DNA of 39,934 nucleotides from Bacteroidota bacterium (GTDB taxonomy: Bacteria > Bacteroidota > Bacteroidia > Chitinophagales > Chitinophagaceae): assembly GCA_023391015.1 (NCBI GenBank), contig JAEWBT010000135.1, forward strand, positions 1-39,934, written 5' to 3'. Below, piece by piece: positions 24,793 through 32,795 of the stretch. The position numbers were made by a program, and so were the translations under genes. The notes under the pieces were generated by a model. That model searched no databases, was not told the origin of the DNA, and saw only the letters and a program-made list of their open reading frames with translations. Every line of letters starts with the position of its first letter. Position 1 is the stretch's first letter.

Positions 24793-25623
24793 ATGAATTC
24801 CGCCGCACTCCAAACGCTTCTTGCTGCCCAGAATTATTCCGATAAAAAGCTCTTCCTCATGGCCGGCCCTTGCGCCATTGAAGGAGAGGCCATTGTGATG
24901 AACATAGCAGAGCAGATTTCCGGGATTTGTCAGCGGCTGGAAATTCCGCTGATTTTCAAAGGCTCGTACCGGAAAGCCAACCGCACGCGGCTGGATTCGT
25001 TTACCGGCATTGGCGATGAAAAAGCATTGAAAATCCTGGCAAAAGTGCGCGACACCTTCGGCGTGCCGGTAGTTACCGATTTCCACGACGCTTCTGAAGC
25101 GCACATGGCGGCGGAATATGTAGATGTGCTTCAGGTGCCGGCTTTCCTCTGTCGCCAAACCGATATTCTGGTAGCCGCCGCAAAAACCGGCAAGATCGTG
25201 AACGTGAAAAAAGGGCAGTTTCTGTCCGCCGAAGCAATGGGTTTTGCGGTGGATAAAATCCGGCAAAGCGGCAACGACGGCATTCTCCTCACCGAGCGCG
25301 GCACCACCTTTGGCTACTCCGACCTCGTGGTGGACTACCGGGGCATTCCGGCGATGCAGGCCTTTGGCGTTCCGGCGGTGATGGATTGTACCCACTCGCT
25401 CCAACAGCCCAACCAAAGCAGCGGCGTTACCGGCGGCAACCCGCAGCTGATTGAAACCATTGCCCGCGCCGCCGTAGCCGTGGGTGCCGATGGTCTTTTT
25501 ATTGAAACCCACCCCGACCCGGCCTGCGCCAAAAGCGACGGCGCGAATATGCTGCCGCTGGCCCAATTAGAAGGCCTTTTGACGCGGCTGGTGCAGTTAA
25601 AGGAAACGATTTCCGGGCTGTAG
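24793..25623 (+). CDS. kdsA: 3-deoxy-8-phosphooctulonate synthase (Kdo-8-P synthase)
   Basis: 276 residues, full length. It condenses phosphoenolpyruvate with arabinose-5-phosphate to form Kdo-8-phosphate, the precursor of the LPS inner core. The TIM-barrel signatures are all present: LMAGPCAIEG, IFKGSYRKANRTRLDSFTGIG, PVVTDFHDASEAHMAAEYVDVLQVPAFLCRQTD, VKKGQFLSAEAM, LTERGTTFGYSDLVVDYRG, DCTHSLQQPN and FIETHPDPACAKSDGANM. The segment around the Cys of MAGPC also fits metal-dependent members of the family. It stands alone downstream of a long repeat-filled gap, and its stop codon lies inside a hairpin repeat. Confidence 0.97.
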   Translation: MNSAALQTLLAAQNYSDKKLFLMAGPCAIEGEAIVMNIAEQISGICQRLEIPLIFKGSYRKANRTRLDSFTGIGDEKALKILAKVRDTFGVPVVTDFHDASEAHMAAEYVDVLQVPAFLCRQTDILVAAAKTGKIVNVKKGQFLSAEAMGFAVDKIRQSGNDGILLTERGTTFGYSDLVVDYRGIPAMQAFGVPAVMDCTHSLQQPNQSSGVTGGNPQLIETIARAAVAVGADGLFIETHPDPACAKSDGANMLPLAQLEGLLTRLVQLKETISGL

Positions 25624-25698
25624 AGACGCCCAATTTGGGCGTCTTTCTAAACGCATGATGGAATCCGGAGACGCCCGGGTCGGGCTTCTCTACAAGAA
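25619..25698. repeat. REP-like hairpin pair at the kdsA stop; first hairpin may terminate kdsA
   Basis: The kdsA TAG (25621-25623) is part of GTAGAGACGCCC. Hairpin one is AGACGCCCA-ATT-TGGGCGTCT (25624-25644) followed by TTCT. Hairpin two, around GAGACGCCCGGG ... GGGCTTCTCTAC (25668-25693), is an imperfect second copy, so the unit begins GTAGAGACGCCC and ends GGGCTTCTCTAC, an inverted pair of ends. Short repeats of this GTAGAGACG style are known as dispersed palindromes in several phyla. Assignment to a specific family is from memory. Confidence 0.6.
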
Positions 25699-25732
25699 AA
25701 TTTCCGGCGGACGGCTTCTTTAAAATCCCCCT

Positions 25733-25761
25733 TTTGGCGAAAAGCACTTGTTTTAGCTTTG
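25733..25761 (+). promoter_or_regulatory. Promoter of the S9 peptidase gene
   Basis: TTTG (25733-25736), 17 nt, then TAGCTTTG (25754-25761), an exact TAnnTTTG. The ATG follows after nine bases. Confidence 0.65.
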
Positions 25762-25770
25762 CGATTCTAC

Positions 25771-27915
25771 ATGAAAAAGTCTTTTTGCGCCCTTTTGCTG
25801 GGCCTGCCCACGCTGGCCCTTGCCCAAAGCCGGAATTTCACTATGGCCGAAGCCGTAACCGGCCTCGCTACCAGCCTCGCGGTAGAAAATATCCGCGGCG
25901 TGGGCTTTGTTTCCGGAATGCCTCTGTTGCAATTCAGCGTGAAGCAAGACGGGAAAGACACGTGGGTGCGCCGCAACCTGGCCACCGGCAAAAGCGATAC
26001 GTTTTCGCTGGCGCAAATCAACAAAAGCTACTTCGGCGGCGATACACTCAAAGCGTTTCCGCAACTGAGCTGGCTGCCGAATGGACGTGGCTATTTTGTG
26101 CGGGGCAACAAAGTGTATTTCGCCCAAATCCAGATGCCGGAAACGATGCGTGCGGAGCTGAAAGAACTGCGGGAAAACGCGGCCAATATTCAGGTGCAGC
26201 CGCTCACCGGCGACGTGGCCTACACGGTGGACAACGATATTTTTCTGACCACCAAAGGCGGAACGGTGCAGGTTACAAACGACGGTTCCTATAACATCGT
26301 CAACGGCCAAAGTGTGCACCGCAACGAATTTGGCATTGACGGCGGACTGTTTTTCTCTCCTAAAGGAAATCATCTGGCCTATTACCGCATGGACCAAAGT
26401 ATGGTGAAAGATTATCCGGTAGTGGACTGGAGCCAAACACCGGCGGTGTCTAAAAACGTGAAATACCCGATGGCGGGCGATTCGTCGCACCACGTGACGC
26501 TACGGGTGTATCATCCCCAAACCCAAACCACCACGGTGCTTCAAACCGGCGAGCCGTTAGACCAATACCTTACCGCCGTTACCTGGAGCCCGGATGAAAA
26601 ATACATTTTTGTAGGCCTCCTGAACCGCGACCAAAACCACCTGCGTTTTATTCAGTATGACGCGCTGACGGGCAATCCGGTGAAAACTTTGTTTGAGGAA
26701 AAGAGCGATAAATATGTGGAGCCGCAGCACCCGGCGCAGTTTCTGCCCGGCAGCGACAAGGAGTTTCTGTGGTGGAGTCAGCGCGACGGGTTTATGCACC
26801 TCTACCGCTACGATATTTCCGGAAAATTGTTGAATCCTGTCACCAAAGGCGATTGGCTTGTAAACGAAGTTTTGGGCTTCCACGCACCGACAAGCGAGGT
26901 GATTATTACCGGAACCAAAGACGGCGCAAAGGAAAAACAAGTGTATGCGGTGAACTGGAAAACCGGCAAGCTGCGGCGTATTACCCAAGGCGCAGGCACC
27001 CACACGGCCATTGCGTCCGAAGATGGTAAATACATCTACGACACTTACAGCAGCAACACCATTCCGCGGGTGATTTCCCTGATCAATACCGCGACGGCGA
27101 AGGCGGAAACGCTGCTGGTGGCCAAAGATCCGCTCGTGGGGTACAACCGGCCGCAGGTACGCGAAGTGACACTGAAAGCCGCCGACGGCACGCCGCTCTA
27201 CGGCAAACTGATTCTCCCCACCAACTTTGATTCCACAAAGAAATATCCCAGCATTACCTACCTCTACAACGGTCCGCACGTGCAGTTGATTCGCAACAGC
27301 TGGCCCGCTTCCGGAAATCTGTGGTACGAGCTTTTGGCCCAGAAAGGCTATGTGGTGTTTACGATGGACGGACGCGGCTCCTCCAACCGCGGAATGGCCT
27401 TTGAAAGCGCTGTTTTCCGGAATTTGGGCACGGTGGAAATGGAAGACCAGCTCCAAGGCAACGCGTTTTTACGGGGACAATCTTTTATAGACACCGCCCG
27501 GATGGGCGTTCACGGCTGGAGCTTTGGCGGTTTTATGACCACGAGCCTGATGCTGCGTCATCCGGGTGCCTATAAGGCGGGCGTGGCCGGCGGTCCGGTG
27601 CTGGATTGGAAATGGTATGAAATCATGTACACCGAGCGCTACATGGACGCGCCGCAGGACAACGCTGCCGGGTACGAGGAAAACCGCCTTTGGAATAAAG
27701 TGAAAAACCTAAAAGGGGATTTAATGCTGATTCACGGCACCGACGATGACGTGGTGGTGTGGCAGCACAGCATCAATTTCCTGCGTTCCTGTGTGCAAAA
27801 TGGTGTGCAGGTGGATTACTTTGTGTATCCCGGTCATCCTCACAACGTGCGCGGAAAAGACCGCATCCACCTGATGCAAAAAATCACCGATTATTTTGAT
27901 GAGAAGCTGCGGTAG
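25771..27915 (+). CDS. S9 family peptidase (dipeptidyl peptidase IV-like)
   Basis: 714 residues from the ATG at 25771, which starts the signal peptide MKKSFCALLLGLPTLALAQ. Residues about 25-470 form the DPP4-type beta-propeller (YFVRGNKVYFAQIQ, TNDGSYNIVNGQSVHRNEFGID, YYRMDQSMVKDYPVVDW). The alpha/beta-hydrolase domain carries the catalytic triad S584 (HGWSFGGFM), D659 (HGTDDDVV) and H691 (GHPHNVRG). It should release dipeptides from peptide N-termini in the periplasm, and NEFGID is reminiscent of the Glu motif that binds the substrate amino end. Its 3' end overlaps the convergent EcsC-like gene by 32 bp. Confidence 0.93.
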   Translation: MKKSFCALLLGLPTLALAQSRNFTMAEAVTGLATSLAVENIRGVGFVSGMPLLQFSVKQDGKDTWVRRNLATGKSDTFSLAQINKSYFGGDTLKAFPQLSWLPNGRGYFVRGNKVYFAQIQMPETMRAELKELRENAANIQVQPLTGDVAYTVDNDIFLTTKGGTVQVTNDGSYNIVNGQSVHRNEFGIDGGLFFSPKGNHLAYYRMDQSMVKDYPVVDWSQTPAVSKNVKYPMAGDSSHHVTLRVYHPQTQTTTVLQTGEPLDQYLTAVTWSPDEKYIFVGLLNRDQNHLRFIQYDALTGNPVKTLFEEKSDKYVEPQHPAQFLPGSDKEFLWWSQRDGFMHLYRYDISGKLLNPVTKGDWLVNEVLGFHAPTSEVIITGTKDGAKEKQVYAVNWKTGKLRRITQGAGTHTAIASEDGKYIYDTYSSNTIPRVISLINTATAKAETLLVAKDPLVGYNRPQVREVTLKAADGTPLYGKLILPTNFDSTKKYPSITYLYNGPHVQLIRNSWPASGNLWYELLAQKGYVVFTMDGRGSSNRGMAFESAVFRNLGTVEMEDQLQGNAFLRGQSFIDTARMGVHGWSFGGFMTTSLMLRHPGAYKAGVAGGPVLDWKWYEIMYTERYMDAPQDNAAGYEENRLWNKVKNLKGDLMLIHGTDDDVVVWQHSINFLRSCVQNGVQVDYFVYPGHPHNVRGKDRIHLMQKITDYFDEKLR

Positions 27916-28615
27916 TTGTGGGACGGCGTTCCAAAAACCGTTTATGAAACGCCTGAATGGCCAGTTCGCCCAGTTTTTCCGTTAAGCGCAGGTTCACGCT
28001 TGCGCCCACGAAAGCGCCAATGCCGGGAACCAATTGCAGCATTTTGGGCAGATCAATCGAATCGCGGTATTCTTGTTGCAACCGCCGCCAGTCAATCGGT
28101 TCGGTGTCGGCAGAATACATCATCTCAAAAGTCTTTTTCCGGTAATTGCGGCTGCTAAAACCCAGCATCAACACGCGGAGAATAAATACCCGCTCGGTGC
28201 GCTTGCTGGTGTCTATCCCATAAAGGGCAGCAAGGTCAAACAGCATTTTGGTTTTCAGCGTGAGCCAGAGCGGCAGGTCGGCCAGGCCAAGGAGAATGCC
28301 GCCTGCGCCGGTCGCCGCGCCTTCGGCCATCGCTGCGTTCTTATAAAATTTGACTCGTCGTCGGGCTTTTTCGTCCCGTTCTTCCAGCGAAAGCCCTATC
28401 ACCGGTTTGCGGGTGATAAAATTGCTGCCCGTCAGAACGGCTTCGGTAAATCCTTTAAAAACAGTGGTAATCGTCCGGTGAATTTTTTCCGGAATCAGCC
28501 GGTTTACACGGGTCTGAATGCCCCGCGCCAGGCGCTCGCCAAGGCCACTGCTGCGTTGCATCTCCTGCTCCCATACCTGAAGCGCGGCCAGGGCTTTTTG
28601 CTCATAATCAGTCAT
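27884..28615 (-). CDS. EcsC family protein
   Basis: 243 residues from the ATG at 28615 (MTDYEQKALAALQVWEQEM). The frame stays open to 28678, but that part contains the 15-bp inverted repeat and is not protein-like. EcsC features are the N-terminal YEQKALAALQVWE, the amphipathic AEGAATGAGGILLGLADLPLWLTLKTKMLFDLAALYG and the C-terminal LPKMLQLVPGIGAFVGASVNLRLTEKLGELA. In Bacillus ecsC accompanies the EcsAB ABC transporter, and no such transporter is here. Function is unknown, and membrane association is likely from the glycine-rich hydrophobic segments. The last ten codons are antisense to the end of the S9 peptidase gene. Confidence 0.85.
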   Translation of the reverse strand: MTDYEQKALAALQVWEQEMQRSSGLGERLARGIQTRVNRLIPEKIHRTITTVFKGFTEAVLTGSNFITRKPVIGLSLEERDEKARRRVKFYKNAAMAEGAATGAGGILLGLADLPLWLTLKTKMLFDLAALYGIDTSKRTERVFILRVLMLGFSSRNYRKKTFEMMYSADTEPIDWRRLQQEYRDSIDLPKMLQLVPGIGAFVGASVNLRLTEKLGELAIQAFHKRFLERRPTTTAASHQNNR

Positions 28616-28638
28616 GCAAGAGCGGCTGTCAAAAATGA

Positions 28639-28673
28639 TTCCGCCGGAGAAAAAAATCTTTTCTCCGGCGGAA
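28639..28673 (-). terminator. Perfect 15-bp hairpin, possible terminator of the DUF5362 gene
   Basis: TTCCGCCGGAGAAAA / TTTTCTCCGGCGGAA with the 5-nt loop AAATC. It starts 22 nt after the DUF5362 stop on the minus strand and is followed by ATCATTTTTG. The left half shares a 19-mer with the leader of rfbB (14115-14133). Confidence 0.6.
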
Positions 28674-28695
28674 GCCAATCGGTTTTAAGGGTTGC

Positions 28696-29151
28696 TTATC
28701 GCCCAACACTTACGGCCAGGAGGCCAAACACGAAAAACAGGGCATAGATGCCCAATACGATGGCAGTGACGATGCCAAAAAACTTAAAGATGCTGCTGAG
28801 GTTGCCCAGACTCTCGGTCAGCAGCTGACTGTTATTGGAGGCCAGCGCAAGCTTTGCGTTTTTAGCGAAATTATGCAGCTTCATGGTGGGATACAGGTAG
28901 ATAGCCGCAATGATGAGGTAGATAAATCCAAAAGCGAAACCGGAAACAGTGCCCAGCCCGTTGGGGATAGAACTAAACAAAGTAGAGCCCACCGCCATAA
29001 TAGCCAGCGCGCCCAGCACCATGAGGCCAATCATCACAAAAGCCACAATGGAAAGAAAACGCCCCCACTTGGCAGACTCCGCCAGATGGATGCGGGCGGT
29101 ATCTTCCAGCATCAGGTTGTTGTTGGAAGAGGCAGAAAATTCGGTCATCAT
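28696..29151 (-). CDS. DUF5362 family membrane protein
   Basis: 151 residues (a second ATG one codon on is equally possible). The segment AKWGRFLSIVAFVMIGLMVLGALAIM is followed by two more membrane segments (GFAFGFIYLIIAAIYLYP and FKFFGIVTAIVLGIYALFFVFGLL) and the linker LHNFAKNAKLALASNNSQLLTESLGNLSSIFKFFG. All are typical of DUF5362, a small Bacteroidota inner-membrane family of unknown function. A TACTTTTA sequence about 21 nt upstream could be its -7 box. The EcsC-like gene follows on the same strand, separated by the 15-bp hairpin. Confidence 0.82.
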   Translation of the reverse strand: MMTEFSASSNNNLMLEDTARIHLAESAKWGRFLSIVAFVMIGLMVLGALAIMAVGSTLFSSIPNGLGTVSGFAFGFIYLIIAAIYLYPTMKLHNFAKNAKLALASNNSQLLTESLGNLSSIFKFFGIVTAIVLGIYALFFVFGLLAVSVGR

Positions 29152-29336
29152 AAAAAAGAGAAATTGAGTTGCTAAAAGTAATCGCCGGACACAATATTTG
29201 AAAGCCCGCCGGAAGTTTAGGTACGTGCCGCAGTGCCTTTCAGCCTTTTATGGGCTGCTCCAATGGCCCCGGAAAGCATTGCATTTCCGGAAAAAAACGC
29301 GCCCGGCAGCCGGGGTGCGACTGTTGCCTGCCGCCT

Positions 29337-29344
29337 TACCTTCG
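29337..29344 (+). promoter_or_regulatory. -7 box, saccharopine-dehydrogenase-like gene
   Basis: TACCTTCG, eight bases before the ATG at 29353. Identical to the boxes of nrnA and metK. Confidence 0.45.
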
Positions 29345-29352
29345 CGCCGGCT

Positions 29353-30684
29353 ATGAAAAAAATACTGGTTGCCGGTGCCGGCAAATCTTCCACCTATCTC
29401 ATTCATTACCTGCTCGTAAAAGCCGAAACCCACAACTGGCAGGTTACCATTATCGACGGCAACCTGCAAGCGATTGAAGAAAAAATCGCCGGTCGCCCGC
29501 GCGGCATTGCCCAGGTGATTGACATTACCGACGCCACCGCCCGCCAACCGCTGGTAGAAGCCGCCGACATTGTGCTGAGCCTCATGCCCGCCCACCTGCA
29601 TACGCTGCTGGCGCAGGACTGCCTTCTTTTTGGAAAAAACATCATTACATCTTCCTACGCTTCGCCGGAAATGCTGCTTCTGGGCGACGAAGCGCGCGCC
29701 AAAGGCCTGCTTTTCCTCTGCGAAATGGGCCTCGATCCCGGTATAGATCACATGAGTGCTTCGCAAATTGCCCACCGTGTGGAAGCCGAAGGCGGCGTTA
29801 TTGATTCTTTTAAAAGCTACTGCGGTGGTCTGGTGGCGCCCGAAAGCGACGACAACCCGTGGCACTACAAGATTGCCTGGAACCCACGCAACATCCTGCT
29901 GGCCGGAACGGGTGGGGCGCGCTACGAGGAAGCCGGAACCGAAGTGTTTGTACCATATGAAAAGCTTTATGAAAATGCGGGCGAAATTCCGGTTGACGGT
30001 TACGGAAATCTGGCTTTTTATCCCAACCGCGATTCTTCGCGCTACCCGGAACTGTACCACACGCCCGATGCCACCACTTTTATGCGCGCCACCCTGCGCC
30101 ACCCCGATTTCTGCAAAGGCTGGGACGCCGTAATCGGCATGGGCTGGACCGATGAAGGCAAACCGCTGCCGCCGGGGGTTAAAACCTTTGCCGACGTAAG
30201 CCGCGCGGTGATTGGAGAAGAAAATTTAGAGAGCGGCGTTCAAAAATTCATATCCGCGCCGGAAAAAGAACTGGTGGTTTCCATGCTGCGCTGGCTGGGC
30301 ATTTTTAGCGAAAAAGCCCTTCCCGAAGGCGCTACCACGATGGCCGAAGCCTTTCTGCCGCTGCTGGAAGAAAAATGGGCTTTAGGCGAAGCAGATAAAG
30401 ACCTGGTGGTGATGGTGCATGACGCCGAGTATCACAAAGCTGGAACCCGCCACCGCATCATCAGCACCCTGACGCTGGAAGGCAAAGACAAACTCTTCAG
30501 CGCGATGGCCAAAACCGTGGGGATGCCCATGGCCCTTTTTGCCGAAATGCTTCTGGAAGAAGGCGCAGGCGATTACCCCAAAGGCGTGCAGATTCCCAAC
30601 ATGCCGCAGATTTATGAGCCGGTCTTGGAAAAGCTGGCGGAACATGGCATTCGCTTCCACGAAGTAGAAACAGTGCTTTCTTAA
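29353..30684 (+). CDS. Saccharopine dehydrogenase-like oxidoreductase (LYS9 type)
   Basis: 443 residues from the ATG at 29353 (MKKILVAGAGKSSTYLIHYL). The open frame reaches further upstream to 29233, but the -7 box and a TTTCCGGAAA copy lie there and the residues are not family-like. The Rossmann motif is VAGAGKSSTYL, followed by NIITSSYASPEML, CEMGLDPGIDHMSASQI and SYCGGLVAPESDDNPWHYKIAWNPRNILLAG, matching saccharopine reductase. Relatives reversibly join a glutamate-type amine to aminoadipate semialdehyde with NAD(P). Lysine-pathway partners are not in the window, so the in vivo substrate is open. The gene is single, with the exported-protein genes following. Confidence 0.88.
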   Translation: MKKILVAGAGKSSTYLIHYLLVKAETHNWQVTIIDGNLQAIEEKIAGRPRGIAQVIDITDATARQPLVEAADIVLSLMPAHLHTLLAQDCLLFGKNIITSSYASPEMLLLGDEARAKGLLFLCEMGLDPGIDHMSASQIAHRVEAEGGVIDSFKSYCGGLVAPESDDNPWHYKIAWNPRNILLAGTGGARYEEAGTEVFVPYEKLYENAGEIPVDGYGNLAFYPNRDSSRYPELYHTPDATTFMRATLRHPDFCKGWDAVIGMGWTDEGKPLPPGVKTFADVSRAVIGEENLESGVQKFISAPEKELVVSMLRWLGIFSEKALPEGATTMAEAFLPLLEEKWALGEADKDLVVMVHDAEYHKAGTRHRIISTLTLEGKDKLFSAMAKTVGMPMALFAEMLLEEGAGDYPKGVQIPNMPQIYEPVLEKLAEHGIRFHEVETVLS

Positions 30685-30761
30685 GCGCACGATTTCCGGA
30701 AAGGTGCCGCCTGGCTGCACTTCCGCAAGACCTATCCAACCCATTTACAAAGCACTTTCCT

Positions 30762-31568
30762 TTGAAACACCTGCTTGCCATCGCCCTTCTTGCCCTTTCC
30801 AACCTTGCTCTGGCCCAGGATTTTCCGGAATCCACCCCGCCTAAAATTAAGAAAGAGCGCAACCACTATTTCTACCTCACCTGGGGCTACAACGCCGAGT
30901 CCTACACCCTTTCAGACGTTCATGTTTCGCAGCCGGAGATTGGCTACGAATACACGCTGCACAACGTGCGGGGCCATGATTTTAAAGGCTGGGATAAAGG
31001 CATTTTCAACCAGGAACTCACCATTCCGCAATACAGCTACCGCATCGGCTGGATGTTCGACAAAAAGCGCGGTATGGGGGTGGAAATCAACTTTGACCAC
31101 ACGAAGTATATCATCTCCGAAGACCAAACCGTGCGTGTTACCGGCCAGTTGGGCAACGGCCGCTCGGTGGATACGGCTGTGTATTTTGACCGCTCCAACG
31201 GCTTTAGGTATTACCTCAACAACGGCGCGAATTTCTTTCTCATCAATTTCGTGAAGCAACTGCCGGTGTGGGAGTCCCGGCGGGGCAATCTGCGGCTGGA
31301 TGTACTTGGAAAAGCAGGCATTGGCCCGGTGGTGCCACACGTGGAAAACACGCTTTTTGGCAAGGCCAACGACCCGCACTTTCAAATAGGCGGCTGGAAC
31401 GTGGGCCTGGAGGTAGATGCACAGGTAACGGCTTTCAACCGCGTGTTTCTGGAAGGCGGCATTAAAGGCGATTACGCCCGCTACTCTGGCCTGCGGATTT
31501 ATAAGGGCACAGCCCGGCAGGCGTTTGGTTCTTTTATCATGTTCTTTGGGCTGGGCGTGCGGATTTAA
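30762..31568 (+). CDS. Predicted outer-membrane beta-barrel protein of unknown function
   Basis: 268 residues starting at TTG, chosen because the signal peptide (M)KHLLAIALLALSNLALAQ begins exactly there and no ATG is near. The mature part has alternating aromatic and small residues (NHYFYLTWGYNAESYTL, YSYRIGWMFDKKRGMGVEINFDHTKY, GGWNVGLEVDAQVTAFNRVFLEGGIKGDYARY) and ends in FGSFIMFFGLGVRI. This is the pattern of an 8- to 10-strand outer-membrane barrel with a C-terminal aromatic-rich strand. I do not recognise the family. The next gene, also exported, starts 55 nt downstream, so an operon is likely. Confidence 0.75.
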   Translation: MKHLLAIALLALSNLALAQDFPESTPPKIKKERNHYFYLTWGYNAESYTLSDVHVSQPEIGYEYTLHNVRGHDFKGWDKGIFNQELTIPQYSYRIGWMFDKKRGMGVEINFDHTKYIISEDQTVRVTGQLGNGRSVDTAVYFDRSNGFRYYLNNGANFFLINFVKQLPVWESRRGNLRLDVLGKAGIGPVVPHVENTLFGKANDPHFQIGGWNVGLEVDAQVTAFNRVFLEGGIKGDYARYSGLRIYKGTARQAFGSFIMFFGLGVRI

Positions 31569-31623
31569 AAAGCTGACTTCCAGCACCCTGGGATTTCTTG
31601 AACCTGTTTCAAAACTAATTTTT

Positions 31624-32667
31624 ATGAATTTTAAAACTTCTGGAATACTGCTGTTAACCCTTATAGGGCTGCAACCGGCGAAGGCTCAAACCGCTACTAC
31701 TCCTTTTGAGTTGCCCCACATAAGCCGTAAGGTTGCGCAAAGTAATTACAGCACCATCCGGCTGCTGGATGCCCGCCCCGACACGACCGCTTTAGGCATG
31801 GTGTTAAAAGGAGCTTTCAACAAGCCGACCCGACTGGTCGCGGTTCCCTCGTTGCAGGTTCAGCTTTCCCGGCTGCTCGGTGAAGTGGCGCCGCCCGATG
31901 CCGGACCGGGTGAACTACTGCTTCACTTGCGCCACGGCGTTTTTTCAGAGGTAACTGGTATGTCGGAAACCGGAACGGCGGTGCTTTTCGCTGATTTGTA
32001 CACCGTGAAGGGTGATTCGCTGTATCGGCTTGGACGAATGGACACGACCGTTGCCATCTACAACTCTATGGCGGACGTCACGAACCGGCTCTTAAATAAC
32101 GCCTCAGACGCAATTGTAGATTTCATTACAGGAAACCTTTCCAAAACACCGGAAACCGCCCTTTTTGCCATTACTCAAACCGACTTCGGCAAGTTGGATT
32201 CAATTGAGAAAGCGCAGTTACCCGTTTATACGGTGGATACCCTTCGCGACGGCACTTACAAAACGTACGCTTCGTTTGCGCAACAAATTCCGGATGCTGG
32301 TGTGCAAGGCAAGTGGAAGGGTGACCAACTCACCAAGGTGAAGGTTATAAACCTTCAGACGGGTAGTGTTTCGTTTCTGAACCGACCCGCCACCTACGCC
32401 GTTGTGGTAGACGGCAAACCGGCTATCGTCACCAACACGGGTACCTACCCACTGCTCAAAAAAGACAACGCGTATTTTTACAGGGGAACCATTCAATCTG
32501 CGCCTAATACCGGTGTCGTGGTGGCTTCGTCGGTCGCTTTTGGACTTATAGGCGGTTTGATTGCTGCCTCGGCAACCAGTAAGGAAGGGCTCTATGAGTT
32601 TGAGCTTTCCCATTTAAGCGGCGCGCCGGTTATGCTCAGGCAGATAACCGCAAAAGACCAACTGTAA
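31624..32667 (+). CDS. Exported protein of unknown function
   Basis: 347 residues from the ATG at 31624, where MNFKTSGILLLTLIGLQPAKAQ gives a clear signal peptide. The frame is open further upstream into the preceding gene, but without a signal. The mature protein has a first domain (about 25-180) with FELPHISRKVAQSNYSTIRLLDARPDTTALG and GELLLHLRHGVFSEVTG. A second part (about 195-300) includes KTYASFAQQIPDAGVQGKW and VVDGKPAIVTNTGTYPLLKKDNAYFYRG, and a glycine-rich hydrophobic stretch (VVVASSVAFGLIGGLIAASA) lies near the end. No family is recognised. It follows the barrel protein gene and precedes metK by 128 bp. Confidence 0.75.
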   Translation: MNFKTSGILLLTLIGLQPAKAQTATTPFELPHISRKVAQSNYSTIRLLDARPDTTALGMVLKGAFNKPTRLVAVPSLQVQLSRLLGEVAPPDAGPGELLLHLRHGVFSEVTGMSETGTAVLFADLYTVKGDSLYRLGRMDTTVAIYNSMADVTNRLLNNASDAIVDFITGNLSKTPETALFAITQTDFGKLDSIEKAQLPVYTVDTLRDGTYKTYASFAQQIPDAGVQGKWKGDQLTKVKVINLQTGSVSFLNRPATYAVVVDGKPAIVTNTGTYPLLKKDNAYFYRGTIQSAPNTGVVVASSVAFGLIGGLIAASATSKEGLYEFELSHLSGAPVMLRQITAKDQL

Positions 32668-32750
32668 AGCGGTATTCCGTGCTTTGGGAGTCGCTTCGTT
32701 GAAACGGATGCGCAACTATTTTCCGCAAAGCCTTTCTCCATTCTAACTCT

Positions 32751-32758
32751 TACCTTCG
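32751..32758 (+). promoter_or_regulatory. -7 box of metK
   Basis: TACCTTCG, 37 nt before the metK ATG, leaving room for a leader. No clear -33 element. Confidence 0.4.
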
Positions 32759-32795
32759 CCACCCCCGCTTTTCTACGGGTAAAAACGAAAACCGT

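Noticed and set aside
24646..25566. 306-codon frame antisense to kdsA
   Set aside because: Shadow of kdsA. It extends into the repeat-filled gap.
26557..27456. 299-codon frame antisense to the S9 peptidase
   Set aside because: Shadow of the peptidase gene, no independent protein character.
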